Assembly: GCA_003450735.1 (NCBI GenBank)
Contig: DMEZ01000029.1
Location: 7,696-28,432 of the forward strand
DNA: 20,737 nt
Direction of reading: 5' to 3'
DNA from: Elusimicrobiota bacterium
GTDB taxonomy: Bacteria > Elusimicrobiota > Elusimicrobia > UBA1565
Positions 1 through 8,088 of the stretch are shown here, in pieces. Numbering within the stretch: the stretch's first letter is position 1; every line of letters begins with the position of its first letter. The notes beneath the pieces are model-generated. The model saw only the letters and a list, made by a program, of their open reading frames with translations, was not told the DNA's origin and did not search any database. A program made the position numbers and the translations under genes.

Positions 1-3000
1 ATCGGCCAGGCCTGCGAGTTCGATTACTCCGGCACCCAGGCGGTCCAGACCCTCCGGGAAGAAGGCTGCGAGGTCGTCCTCGTCAACTCGAACCCCGCCA
101 CCATCATGACCGATCCGGGGCTCGCCCACCGGACCTATGTCGAGCCTCTGACCCCGGAGCACCTCGAGCTCATCCTCGAGCGCGAGCGGCCGGACGCCCT
201 TCTGCCCACCATCGGCGGGCAGACCGCCCTCAACCTGGCGGTGGCCCTGGCCGAGCGCGGCACGCTCAAGCGCCTGGGCGTCGAGCTTCTGGGCGCCTCG
301 GTCGAGGTCATCCGCAGGGCGGAGGACCGCGCCCTCTTCAAGCAGGCCATGCTCGACGCGGGCTTGAGCGTCCCCAGGAGCGCCACCGTGCGAGACGCGG
401 CCGGGGCCAAGGCCGCGGCGGTTGAGCTGGGCTATCCCGTCATCCTGCGGCCCTCCTTCACCCTGGGCGGCCTGGGCGGAAGCATCGCCCACCACCCCGA
501 GGAGCTGCTCGCCAAGGCCGCGGCCGCCCTGGAAGCGAGCCCGATGCACGAGGTCCTGCTCGAGGAATCGGTGCTCGGCTGGAAGGAGTACGAGCTCGAG
601 GTGATGCGCGACCGGAAGGATAATTTCGTCGTCGTCTGCTCCATCGAGAACCTCGATCCCATGGGGGTGCACACCGGCGACTCCGTGACCGTGGCGCCCG
701 CCCAGACGCTGACCGACCGGGAGTACCAGGCGATGCGCGACGAAGCCCGCGCCGCGGTCTCGGCCGTGGGCGTGGAGACCGGCGGCTGCAACGTGCAGTT
801 CGCGGTGGAACCGCGTACCGGCCGCCGGGTGGTCATCGAGATCAACCCGCGGGTGTCCCGCTCCTCGGCGCTCGCCTCCAAGGCCACGGGCTTCCCCATC
901 GCGAAGATCGCGACCCGTCTCGCCCTGGGCAAGACGCTCGACGAGATCCCCAACGACATCACCCGCTCCACGCCGGCTTCCTTCGAGCCGGCCCTGGATT
1001 ACGTGGTGGTCAAGGTGCCGCGCTTCGCCTTCGAGAAGTTCTACGCCGAGGGCGAAGCCGGGCCGCTGGGCCCCTCCATGAAGTCCGTCGGCGAGGTCAT
1101 GGCCATCGGACGCACCTTCAAGGAGGCCCTGCAGAAGGCCCTGCGCTCGCTCGAGACGGGCAAGGCCGGACTCTCTTCCCCGGACCTGCGCGGGCTTTCG
1201 GCCACGGCGCGCAGGGAGCGGCTCAAGAAGCGCCTGGCCGTCCCGACTCCGGAGCGGCTCTTCTACCTGCGCGCCGCCCTCGAATCGGGCTTCACCCCCG
1301 AGGAGGTCTCGGAGCGCTCCGGCATCGACGCCTGGTTCGTGCGCCAGATCGAAGAGCTCTCCGCCTTCGAGGCGCGGCTGGAGCGCGAGCCCCTGACGCC
1401 CGCCCTCCTGCGCGAGGCCAAGGCGCTCGGCTTCTCCGACCGGACCCTGGCAGGGGCCCTGGGACGGACCGAAGCCGGGCTCCGTGCCCTGCGCCGCCGC
1501 TGGGGCGTGAGGCCGGGATTCTGCCTGGTGGACACCTGCGCCGCCGAGTTCGAGGCGAAGACGCCTTATTTCTACTCCACCTACGGCGGGGCGGGCGAGG
1601 TGAAGGCTTCGCGCGCGAAGCGCAAGGCCCTCATCCTGGGCTCGGGCCCCAACCGCATCGGGCAGGGCATCGAGTTCGACTACTCCTGCGTGCACGCCAG
1701 CCAGGCCCTGCGCGAAGAGGGCTTCGAGACGGTGATGCTCAACTGCAACCCCGAGACCGTCTCCACGGACTACGACCAGTCCGACCGCCTCTACTTCGAA
1801 CCGTTGACCCTCGAGGACGTCCTGGAGGTCCTCTCCCTGGAGCGCCCCTCCGGCGTCATCGTGCAGTTCGGCGGACAGACCCCCCTCAACCTCGCTTTGC
1901 CGCTCGAGAAGGCCGGGGTGCCCATCCTGGGCACCTCGCCCGAGGACATCGACGCGGCCGAGGACCGGCGGCGCTTCGGGGCCCTCCTGCGGCGCCTACG
2001 CATCCCGGCCCCGGAGCACGGCATCGCCGCGAGCCTGGGCGAGGCCCTGCGCATCGCCCGGCGCATCGGCTACCCGGTGATGGTGCGCCCCAGCTACGTG
2101 CTGGGCGGGCGCGCGATGGAGGTGGTGCACGACGACGCGGGCCTGCGGGCGTACGCGGCGCGGAACTCGGCGGGGCACCCCTCGCTCCTGGTCGACCGCT
2201 TCCTGCACGATGCGGCCGAAGTGGATGTCGACGCCGTCTGCGACGGCGCCGACGTCTATATCGGCGGCATCATGGAGCACATCGAGGAGGCCGGGATCCA
2301 CTCCGGCGACTCCTCCTGCACGCTCCCCCCCCACTCGCTGACCCCCTCGCACATCCGGACCATCGCCGAGCATACGCGGAGCCTGGCCCGCGGCCTGCGG
2401 GTGAGGGGCCTGCTCAACCTCCAGTACGCGGTCAAGGACGGCGTGGTCTACGTTCTCGAGGCGAACCCGCGCGCCTCCCGCACGGTGCCCTTCGTGAGCA
2501 AGGCCACGGGGATCCCCCTGGCCAAGCTCGCGGCCAAGGTGCTCGCCGGGCGGCGCCTGCGGAGCCTGCTGGGCGCGAAGCGCCTGGCCCAGGACGCGCC
2601 CGAAGTGCGACACGCCGCGATCAAGGAGGTCGTTCTGCCTTTCGGCCGCTTCCCCGGGGTGGACCCGCGCCTGGGGCCTGAGATGCACTCGACCGGCGAG
2701 GTCATGGGCATCGACTCGGACTTCCCCCGGGCCTTCATCAAGAGCCAGGCCGCGGCGGGGACGGCCCTGCCCCGTTCCGGCTCGGTGTTCCTGAGTCTGC
2801 GCGACGATGACAAGCCCGCCGTGCTGACGGCCGCCGCCGCCCTGCGCCAGCTGGGCTTCACGCTCTTCGCCACCCGCAGCACGCGGGAGTTCCTGCGCCG
2901 CCACGGCCTCCCGGCGGAGAAGGTGTTCAAGATCGGGGAGGGGCACCCGGACCCCGTGGACCTCATCCGCCGGCGGACGGTCTCGCTGGTCATCAACACC

Positions 3001-3192
3001 CCCTCGGGCGTCCGGGCGCGGACCGACGGGTACGCCATCCGCCGGACCGCGCTCGACCTGGGCGTCCCCTGCGTCACGAACGTCCACGACACGCACGCCC
3101 TCGTCCACGCCCTCGCCCTCCTGCGCGAGTCCCCTCCCACCGTGCGCTCCCTGCAGGAATACCACGGAGAAGCCTCATGCCCCCGACCCTGA
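1..3192 (+). CDS. carB: Carbamoyl-phosphate synthase large subunit (5'-truncated by window edge)
   Basis: Large subunit of carbamoyl-phosphate synthase, which makes carbamoyl phosphate from bicarbonate, ammonia (from CarA glutaminase) and 2 ATP for pyrimidine and arginine synthesis in the cytosol. The frame is open from base 1, where the visible protein begins IGQACEFDYSG, a motif near residue 20 of complete CarB. About 20 N-terminal residues are therefore outside the window; the ATG at 106 is internal. The family's two homologous halves are visible. The first has the GGQTALNLA and EINPRVSRSSALASKATG motifs. The second begins with GSGPNRIGQGIEFDYS and repeats GGQTPLNLA and EANPRASRTVPFVSKATG. 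A C-terminal MGS-like domain follows (around TPSGVRARTDGYAIRR). About 1,063 codons are visible against the usual ~1,070. The gene overlaps serA by 16 nt, indicating one operon. CarA is not in the window. The identification is secure. Confidence 0.97.
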   Translation: MGQACEFDYSGTQAVQTLREEGCEVVLVNSNPATIMTDPGLAHRTYVEPLTPEHLELILERERPDALLPTIGGQTALNLAVALAERGTLKRLGVELLGASVEVIRRAEDRALFKQAMLDAGLSVPRSATVRDAAGAKAAAVELGYPVILRPSFTLGGLGGSIAHHPEELLAKAAAALEASPMHEVLLEESVLGWKEYELEVMRDRKDNFVVVCSIENLDPMGVHTGDSVTVAPAQTLTDREYQAMRDEARAAVSAVGVETGGCNVQFAVEPRTGRRVVIEINPRVSRSSALASKATGFPIAKIATRLALGKTLDEIPNDITRSTPASFEPALDYVVVKVPRFAFEKFYAEGEAGPLGPSMKSVGEVMAIGRTFKEALQKALRSLETGKAGLSSPDLRGLSATARRERLKKRLAVPTPERLFYLRAALESGFTPEEVSERSGIDAWFVRQIEELSAFEARLEREPLTPALLREAKALGFSDRTLAGALGRTEAGLRALRRRWGVRPGFCLVDTCAAEFEAKTPYFYSTYGGAGEVKASRAKRKALILGSGPNRIGQGIEFDYSCVHASQALREEGFETVMLNCNPETVSTDYDQSDRLYFEPLTLEDVLEVLSLERPSGVIVQFGGQTPLNLALPLEKAGVPILGTSPEDIDAAEDRRRFGALLRRLRIPAPEHGIAASLGEALRIARRIGYPVMVRPSYVLGGRAMEVVHDDAGLRAYAARNSAGHPSLLVDRFLHDAAEVDVDAVCDGADVYIGGIMEHIEEAGIHSGDSSCTLPPHSLTPSHIRTIAEHTRSLARGLRVRGLLNLQYAVKDGVVYVLEANPRASRTVPFVSKATGIPLAKLAAKVLAGRRLRSLLGAKRLAQDAPEVRHAAIKEVVLPFGRFPGVDPRLGPEMHSTGEVMGIDSDFPRAFIKSQAAAGTALPRSGSVFLSLRDDDKPAVLTAAAALRQLGFTLFATRSTREFLRRHGLPAEKVFKIGEGHPDPVDLIRRRTVSLVINTPSGVRARTDGYAIRRTALDLGVPCVTNVHDTHALVHALALLRESPPTVRSLQEYHGEASCPRP

Positions 3193-4385
3193 ACGCCCTG
3201 CTCCTCGAGAACATCCACCCCGACGCGGCCCTGCGTTTGCGCGCCTCCGGCTTCGACGTGCGCTCGCTCGAGCGCGCCCTGGGCCCCTCGGAGCTCGGCC
3301 GCGCCCTCAAGGGCGTGGCCGTCCTGGGCATCCGCTCGAAGACCCGCCTCACCAAGGAGGTCCTCCGCTCGGCGCCGGACCTGCTGGCCGTGGGCGCCTT
3401 CTGCGTCGGCACCGACAACGCGGACCTGCCCGCCTGCACGGACACGGGCGTCGCGGTCTTCAACGCCCCCTTCAGCAACACGCGCAGCGTCGCGGAGCTC
3501 GCCATCGGCGAGGTCATCATGCTCTTGCGCGGGGTGTTCGAGAAGAGCCGCCGGCTCCACGCGGGGATCTGGGACAAGTCCAGCGCCGGGGCGCGCGAGG
3601 TGCGGGGCAAGAAGCTCGGCATCGTCGGCTACGGCAACATCGGCGCGCAGGCCGGCCTCCTCGCCGAGGGGCTCGGCATGGAGGTGCTCTACTTCGACCT
3701 CCTCGAGAAGCTGAGCATGGGCAACGCGAAGCGCTGCCGCTCGATGGCCGAGGTTTTGCAGAAGGCCGACGCCCTCACCGTCCACGTCGACGACCGGCCC
3801 CGCAACGCCGGCCTCATCGGCGAGGCGGAGCTGCGCCTCCTCAAGCCCGGGGCCGTGTTCCTCAATCTCAGCCGGGGCCGGGTCGTGGACCTCAAAGCCC
3901 TCGCCAGGGCTCTCAAAGACGGCCGGATCGCCGGAGCCGCCGTGGACGTGTTCCCGGAGGAGCCCTCCGCCAGCGGCGACCCTTTCCGCTGCGGCCTGCA
4001 GGACCTGCCCAACGTCATCCTGACCCCGCACATCGGCGGGAGCACCCTCGAGGCCCAGCGCAACATCGCCGCCTACGTCAGCGACAAGCTCGCGCAGTAC
4101 GCCCGCGCGGGGGACTCCTTCTACAGCGTGAACTTCCCGCAGGTGCAGCTGCCGATCCTCCAGGGCCAGCACCGCCTGCTCCACGTGCACCGCAACGTCC
4201 CCGGCGTGATGTCCCAGATCAACACCATCCTGGCCTCCAACGGCATCAACATCACCGGCCAGTACCTCGAGACCAACGAGCGCATCGGCTACGCCATCAC
4301 GGACATCCCCCGCCGCTACGCCGCCGACGTACTCGACGAGCTCCGGGGCGTGCGGGCGACCATCCGCCTGAGGGCCCTCTACTGA
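3177..4385 (+). CDS. serA: D-3-phosphoglycerate dehydrogenase, E. coli SerA type with C-terminal ACT domain
   Basis: Catalyses the first step of serine synthesis, 3-phosphoglycerate to 3-phosphohydroxypyruvate with NAD+. The 402-residue protein aligns end to end with the ~410-residue E. coli SerA by eye: RSKTRLT, the VFNAPFSNTRSVAEL segment, the Rossmann motif GYGNIG (151-156) and the ending TIRLRALY. The catalytic triad of the D-2-hydroxyacid dehydrogenase family is present as Arg233 (LSRGR), Glu262 (FPEEP) and His285 (TPHIGGST). Residues ~325-402 form an ACT regulatory domain (HVHRNVPGVMSQIN), the serine-feedback module in the family. The ATG at 3177 has GGAG at 3166-3169, 7 nt upstream, inside the end of carB. 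The next gene starts on the last bases of this one. Placing serA between carB and a flavoprotein reductase is an unusual operon, but each identification is clear. Confidence 0.95.
   Translation: MPPTLNALLLENIHPDAALRLRASGFDVRSLERALGPSELGRALKGVAVLGIRSKTRLTKEVLRSAPDLLAVGAFCVGTDNADLPACTDTGVAVFNAPFSNTRSVAELAIGEVIMLLRGVFEKSRRLHAGIWDKSSAGAREVRGKKLGIVGYGNIGAQAGLLAEGLGMEVLYFDLLEKLSMGNAKRCRSMAEVLQKADALTVHVDDRPRNAGLIGEAELRLLKPGAVFLNLSRGRVVDLKALARALKDGRIAGAAVDVFPEEPSASGDPFRCGLQDLPNVILTPHIGGSTLEAQRNIAAYVSDKLAQYARAGDSFYSVNFPQVQLPILQGQHRLLHVHRNVPGVMSQINTILASNGINITGQYLETNERIGYAITDIPRRYAADVLDELRGVRATIRLRALY
4370..4374 (+). promoter_or_regulatory. Ribosome binding site supporting a CTG start
   Basis: GAGGG lies in the last codons of serA, 7 nt before the CTG at 4382. 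It is the only Shine-Dalgarno-like element placed to start the flavoprotein so that its N-terminal dinucleotide-binding motif is included. Confidence 0.5.
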
Positions 4386-5473
4386 GCACGGCCCTCGTCG
4401 TCGGCGCCGGCCCCGCGGGCTGCGCGGCGGCCATCCTGCTCGCGCGCGGGGGCCTCGACGTCCTGCTCATCGACAAGACCCTGCCCCGCGACAAGCTCTG
4501 CGGCGGGCTCGTCACGGAGAAGGCCTGGGCGCTCCTGACCGGGCGGTTGGGGCTTGGCTCCCCCGACCTGGGCGGGGAAGTCTCCCGCCGCTTCGAGATC
4601 TTCGATGGGAAGGCGTTCCTCAACGACGCCGAGAGCCCCCACCTCCTGCGCTTCCTGCCCCGGGCCCGCTTCGACGCCTTCCTCCTAGACGCCGCGGCCA
4701 AGGCCGGCTGCCGCGTCGAGCGCGGGGAGTTCCGGGGGCTGAGCGAGGGGGCGGCCGTCGTGGACGGCCGCGTCGTCCGGTTCAAGTGCCTGGTCGGCGC
4801 CGACGGGGTCTTCAGCGCGGTCGCTCGCGCCATCGGGGAAAGCCTTCCGCAGAAGAGCCTGGCCGTGGGTTTGCAGGCGGACGTGCCGCGGGCGGGCCGC
4901 GTCTCGGACCTTCACGCGGCCCGGATCTTCTTCGGCTATCTCGAGCTCGGCTGGGGCTGGGCGTTCCCCAAGGGAGACACGATCTGCATCGGCCTCGGCG
5001 GCATCCCCGGCACCCGGGAGGACGTGAGCGCCGTCTTCCGCCGCTTGTTGGCGGACTGCGAAGTCGCCAACGCCGGGACGCTCCCCATCCGGGGGGCCAA
5101 GCTCCCCAACGAGGAATATCTCCGGGAACCGGCCAGCGGGAACGTCTTCCTCTGCGGCGACGCGGCCGGCTTCGCCGAGCCGCTCACCGGCGAGGGCATC
5201 CACGCCGCGCTGCTGAGCGGCATCCTGGCCGCCGAGAGCATCCTGGGAGGGACGGGAGCGGAGGAACGCTACAACGAGGCCTGCCGGAAACAGGTCACCC
5301 CCATCTTCGGCCAGGCCCGCTTGGCGCGGAGCCTCCTCTTCAGGGAGCCCTTCCGCACCCTGGCCCTGAGGCGCTTCAAGCGCGGCAAGGGCGCGATGAG
5401 GCGCTTCCTGGGCGTACTCGCAGGGGAGTCGGACTACAAGCGGTTCTTCCTCGATTCGCTGCTCGGGCGGTAG
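4382..5473 (+). CDS. Geranylgeranyl reductase family FAD-dependent oxidoreductase (CTG start)
   Basis: FAD-dependent reductase of the geranylgeranyl/digeranylgeranyl reductase group (COG0644-like), whose members saturate isoprenoid chains or act on other hydrophobic substrates. The exact substrate cannot be told here. Read from the CTG at 4382, the protein has 363 residues, the normal family size. It has an FAD Rossmann motif GAGPAG (8-13), the family CGGL motif (40-43), GADG (139-142), a GWGWAFPKGD segment and the second FAD motif CGDAAGFAEPLTGEG (~258-272). The first ATG/GTG/TTG in frame (TTG at 4547) would delete the Rossmann motif and CGGL, so it cannot be the true start. The CTG overlaps the serA TGA (CTGA) and has GAGGG 7 nt upstream, so translation is probably coupled to serA. 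A sequencing error hiding a normal start is the alternative. Confidence 0.85.
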   Translation: MSTALVVGAGPAGCAAAILLARGGLDVLLIDKTLPRDKLCGGLVTEKAWALLTGRLGLGSPDLGGEVSRRFEIFDGKAFLNDAESPHLLRFLPRARFDAFLLDAAAKAGCRVERGEFRGLSEGAAVVDGRVVRFKCLVGADGVFSAVARAIGESLPQKSLAVGLQADVPRAGRVSDLHAARIFFGYLELGWGWAFPKGDTICIGLGGIPGTREDVSAVFRRLLADCEVANAGTLPIRGAKLPNEEYLREPASGNVFLCGDAAGFAEPLTGEGIHAALLSGILAAESILGGTGAEERYNEACRKQVTPIFGQARLARSLLFREPFRTLALRRFKRGKGAMRRFLGVLAGESDYKRFFLDSLLGR

Positions 5474-5576
5474 AGCGGCTCTGCTGGTGGACCAGTTCGG
5501 AATCATTCATGATGACCGCCGCCTGCACCAGTTCAGTCGAGCACACGCGACCCGCTCCCGTCGAGGACAAATAGGC

Positions 5577-5599
5577 GCGCGGCCCTCTTAGGGCCGCGC
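5577..5599. terminator. Perfect 10-bp hairpin at convergent gene ends
   Basis: GCGCGGCCCT (5577-5586), a 3-nt loop and AGGGCCGCGC (5590-5599) form a perfect stem between the + operon (ending 5473) and the convergent - gene, whose TAA stop (5588-5590) sits at the loop. On the - strand the stem is followed by a short U-containing stretch (CTATTTGT). It probably serves as a bidirectional terminator. There is no strong U-tract in the + direction. The rest of 5474-5576 shows nothing recognisable. Confidence 0.6.
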
Positions 5600-6505
5600 A
5601 GTCCCGCAGCGCTTCCGGAGCCGGGCGGCCTCCCGTTCGGAGGCATCCAGCAGCGAGACCTCCGGCGGGCTGAGTTCCTTCCGGTAGCCGGCGCCGTAGA
5701 GGGCCCGCACGCGCTTGAAGAAGTCCTTCCGGAGGGACGCGCTGCGGATCTCCGAGCCGGGCCGGCCCGCGAGCTGGGACGCCTCGAGGGACGGGTCGCG
5801 GAGCTTGGCCGCCCAGCGGCGGGCGTAGAGCTCCAGCGAGCCGGACTGGAGTTCGTCGAGCCGCGTCTGCCAATCCGAGCAGCCCTTTCCCGCGGCGAGC
5901 GCGTCCTTGAGCTCCGGCGGGGCGGCGGCCGCGGGAGAGCCCAGGGCGAGCAGATCCGGCGGCGGCACGTCGAAGCCGAAGTCCGGCGGCGTGACGTCGA
6001 AGTCGGAGTCGAACATCGACGAGGCCCCCTGCCAGTCCTTGTCCACCCGCATGGTGAGGGCGCCGAGGATGCGGGCGGTTTCCGTGTCGATGAGGCGGGT
6101 ATGGACCTCCAGCTTGCCGGCCGAGAGGGGGAAGAACGTTCCGGTCACGATGCTGTCGACCCCGAGGATGCGGCCGACCTGGTGGGCCTGGCGGGCGTTG
6201 ATGAGGCCGTGCAGCTCGAGGCCCTGCTCCGAGAGGACCCGCTGGAGCAGGGTGCGCTCCACGACGATCATCCCGCCCTGGGAGCTCAGCCGCGCGGTGA
6301 GGCGCTCGGCCAGGGCCTGGCCGCCATGGGGATCGGGCACGGCGATCGAGAGGAAGGGGAGCACCGCCACGCGGTGCCGGGCCGCCGCGGCGGCCATGCC
6401 GGCCAACTCCGAGGCCGTCGCGTCATAAGGGTCCGCGCGGCAGGGGGCGTGCGCGCAGAGGAGGACCGAGGCCATGAGCGCCGCCTTCGCTCCGAGTGTC
6501 TCCAT
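5588..6505 (-). CDS. Exported FlgO/CsgG-like protein
   Basis: A 305-residue predicted periplasmic or outer-membrane-associated protein. The N-terminus METLGAKAALMASVLLCAHA, with an APCRA-DPYD cleavage region, is a type I signal peptide; neither cysteine sits in a proper lipobox. Residues ~45-165 look like the FlgO/CsgG alpha-beta fold: a VAVLPF strand, ALAERLTARL helix, IVVERTLLQRVL, then ILGVDSIVTGTFF and LEVHTRLIDTETARILGAL. Proteins of this fold serve as flagellar outer-membrane accessories, curli assembly parts or LpoB-like activators. Which applies here is unknown; no flagellar or curli genes are nearby. The C-terminal ~100 residues are not recognised. The frame is open further upstream, but the ATG at 6505 is chosen because GGGAG lies just upstream and the signal peptide begins there. 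A consensus promoter lies ~100 nt upstream, leaving a 5' UTR of about 100 nt. Confidence 0.75.
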   Translation of the reverse strand: METLGAKAALMASVLLCAHAPCRADPYDATASELAGMAAAAARHRVAVLPFLSIAVPDPHGGQALAERLTARLSSQGGMIVVERTLLQRVLSEQGLELHGLINARQAHQVGRILGVDSIVTGTFFPLSAGKLEVHTRLIDTETARILGALTMRVDKDWQGASSMFDSDFDVTPPDFGFDVPPPDLLALGSPAAAAPPELKDALAAGKGCSDWQTRLDELQSGSLELYARRWAAKLRDPSLEASQLAGRPGSEIRSASLRKDFFKRVRALYGAGYRKELSPPEVSLLDASEREAARLRKRCGTARP

Positions 6506-6611
6506 CCGAGTTCTCCCGATCCATCCCTGCGTGCCCGGGTCCGGTCGGTGGCGGGGGGAGGGCCTCGGCGAGCCGGGATCTCGCGCGCGGCGGTACAGGG
6601 CCGGCCTCGAT

Positions 6612-6640
6612 AGTATATCATACATGACTTATTATGTCAA
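6612..6640 (-). promoter_or_regulatory. Consensus sigma-70 promoter of the FlgO-like gene
   Basis: Read on the - strand, TTGACA (6640-6635) is followed by exactly 17 nt and TATACT (6617-6612). This is a perfect -35 and a one-mismatch -10 with optimal spacing, in an AT-rich island within otherwise very GC-rich DNA. Transcription is predicted to start near 6605, about 100 nt before the ATG at 6505. Confidence 0.8.
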
Positions 6641-6645
6641 GTATG
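6619..6645. promoter_or_regulatory. Operator-like inverted repeat overlapping the promoter
   Basis: CATACATGAC (6619-6628), a 7-nt AT spacer, and GTCAAGTATG (6636-6645) form a 10-bp dyad with a single central mismatch. It spans the spacer and -35 of the - strand promoter and lies upstream of the + strand J-domain gene. The geometry fits a dimeric repressor site controlling one or both divergent genes. No candidate regulator gene is in the window. Confidence 0.5.
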
Positions 6646-6677
6646 TATACCACGACTGGAAAGGAAGGTAGAACGCG

Positions 6678-6738
6678 CCTTGGCGGACTTGTCGGACAAA
6701 CTGACCATGGGACTTTGGGCCCTCACGCCGCGCCAAGG
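6678..6738. repeat. 8-bp inverted repeat upstream of the J-domain gene
   Basis: CCTTGGCG (6678-6685) pairs perfectly with CGCCAAGG (6731-6738) across a 45-nt loop. The right arm overlaps AAGGAG (6735-6740). If a transcript begins upstream of 6678, the repeat could fold in the leader. If transcription starts near 6759, it would be DNA-level only. It may be chance. Confidence 0.25.
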
Positions 6739-6743
6739 AGAAC

Positions 6744-6752
6744 TGGTATCCT
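6744..6752 (+). promoter_or_regulatory. Extended -10 just upstream of the J-domain gene
   Basis: TGGTATCCT matches TGn plus a -10-like hexamer and ends 10 nt before the ATG at 6763. The predicted start point (~6759) would leave a leader of only a few nucleotides. No Shine-Dalgarno lies within 15 nt of the ATG; AAGGAG is 22 nt away. Confidence 0.4.
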
Positions 6753-6762
6753 ATTCACCGCC

Positions 6763-8046
6763 ATGCGACCGGGAACTCGACGCTGGGCCGGACCAGTCCT
6801 GGCGGCCGCGCTCGCGGCCGCGGTGCTCCTCGCTCCGGCGGCCGCCCAGATGCGCTCGGGCGGCCGCGCCGGCTGGATTCCGCCCTTCGCCCCGGCCAGC
6901 CCGGCCATGCTCGGCGCCGTCCAGAATCTCCTCGATACGCCCGCCGGGCTCAAGCTGGCCGCGGAGATCCCCTCCCTCCAAGCCGTCCGCTCCTATTCCC
7001 CGGCCTCGGACACCGACCTGCGCGCCGTAGGCGCCCTGGGCGCGCACCTGCCCCCGGACTTCGAGGCGCGCCTGAAGGCCGCTGCCAAGACGGATCCCGA
7101 CGCCCTGGCATCGCTGGCGAAGACGCTGGGCGGCGCCTACCAAGCGGCCGTCCCGGAGGTCGCCCAGGCCGTCCGAGCGCGCTCCCAGCAGGTCGCGCTA
7201 TCGGTCGCCTACGGGCAGATCGACGGGCGGGAGTTGGTCGCGGCGGCCGACCAGCTCGAGCGCTTCGGCCTCTTTGGGCCCAGCGTGCAGGAGAAGGCGC
7301 GGATCGTCCGGCGCCTGGCGTCGCAGCAGATCATGGAGAACGCCCAGAAGATCGCCTCCGACTTCCTGAGCCGGCAGCGGCCGGCCGACGACGCTCAGGC
7401 CCAGCCCGGCCAAGGCTCGGCGGGGACGGGCGGCCCGGGCGGCCAGAGGAAGGTGCCCGAGGCCTGGAAGCTGCGCGCCTATCAGAAGGCGGCAGGGCCC
7501 GGCGCAAGCAGCGCCCAGCCCGCCCCGCCCGAGCCCAAGGCCAACCCCATGTCGCGCAACCTCTATGAAAGGCTCGGAGCCGCCCCGGGCATGGGGGCCG
7601 CGCAGATCGAGGCGGCCTATCGCAAGACCGCGGAATTGCACCGGCCCGAGCGGTACATCGACCGGGATACGAGATCCATCATCGCTCTGACCATGGCCTT
7701 CAAGCGGATCGAGGAAGCCTTCGCCGCGCTCGGCGACCCGAAGAAGCGCGCGGAATACGACCGCGGCGCGCTCCCGCAGGGGCCGCCGGCGGCCAACCCC
7801 CTGTCGAGCAATTTTTACGAAAGGATCGGGGCGGCCAAGGACATGACGCAGGAAGAGATCAAGGCGGCCTACCGCCGGGCCGCGGCCCTCTATCACCCTG
7901 ACAAGTCCAGGACCAAGGACGAGGCTTTGGTGAAGGCCATGACCAAGGCGTTCCAGGACATCGGGGAGGCTTACGAGACGCTCCGCGACCCGCAGAAGCG
8001 CGCCGCCTACGACCGCAAGCTCGCCAAGGATCCCCCCCGGCGCTGA
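6763..8046 (+). CDS. Exported protein with tandem C-terminal J-domains
   Basis: A 427-residue protein of unknown role. Residues 1-29 form a classic signal peptide (RR, a long Ala/Leu core, then APAAAQ). Residues ~30-250 are helical, Ala-rich and unrecognised, ending in a Pro/Gly/Ala-rich linker. Two J-domains follow: ~261-335, starting NPMSRNLYERLGA, and ~345-420, starting NPLSSNFYERIGA. They align to each other with an offset of about 84 and are a recent-looking internal duplication. The second has the Hsp70-stimulating HPD motif (His378-Pro379-Asp380, then Lys). The first has HRPE (293-296) instead, so it is probably inactive in Hsp70 stimulation. J-domains normally act on cytosolic DnaK, so an export signal is puzzling. 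The start at 6763 was chosen for the signal peptide; the open frame extends to 6634. The gene diverges from the FlgO-like gene. Confidence 0.8.
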   Translation: MRPGTRRWAGPVLAAALAAAVLLAPAAAQMRSGGRAGWIPPFAPASPAMLGAVQNLLDTPAGLKLAAEIPSLQAVRSYSPASDTDLRAVGALGAHLPPDFEARLKAAAKTDPDALASLAKTLGGAYQAAVPEVAQAVRARSQQVALSVAYGQIDGRELVAAADQLERFGLFGPSVQEKARIVRRLASQQIMENAQKIASDFLSRQRPADDAQAQPGQGSAGTGGPGGQRKVPEAWKLRAYQKAAGPGASSAQPAPPEPKANPMSRNLYERLGAAPGMGAAQIEAAYRKTAELHRPERYIDRDTRSIIALTMAFKRIEEAFAALGDPKKRAEYDRGALPQGPPAANPLSSNFYERIGAAKDMTQEEIKAAYRRAAALYHPDKSRTKDEALVKAMTKAFQDIGEAYETLRDPQKRAAYDRKLAKDPPRR

Positions 8047-8074
8047 GCCGCCCTGCCGCAAGCCTCCGCGGACA

Positions 8075-8083
8075 TGATAGGAT
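8075..8083 (+). promoter_or_regulatory. Extended -10-like / RBS-like element before the propeller gene
   Basis: TGATAGGAT fits TGn plus a -10 hexamer and ends 5 nt before the ATG at 8089, which would give a leaderless transcript. The same bases contain AGGA, 6 nt before that ATG, and can equally be read as a weak Shine-Dalgarno. The sequence alone cannot separate the two readings. Confidence 0.35.
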
Positions 8084-8088
8084 ACGCC

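Noticed and set aside
2448..4190. 580-codon open frame antisense to carB/serA
   Set aside because: It spans two well-identified genes on the other strand and has no recognisable motif; composition shadow.
4547..5473. TTG start for the flavoprotein
   Set aside because: It would remove the FAD-binding GAGPAG and CGGL motifs that are encoded in frame just upstream.
6506..6762. Upstream extensions of the FlgO-like (to 6625) and J-domain (to 6634) genes
   Set aside because: Both run into the promoter/dyad region and would bury the signal peptides. Internal ATGs at 6505 and 6763 fit better.
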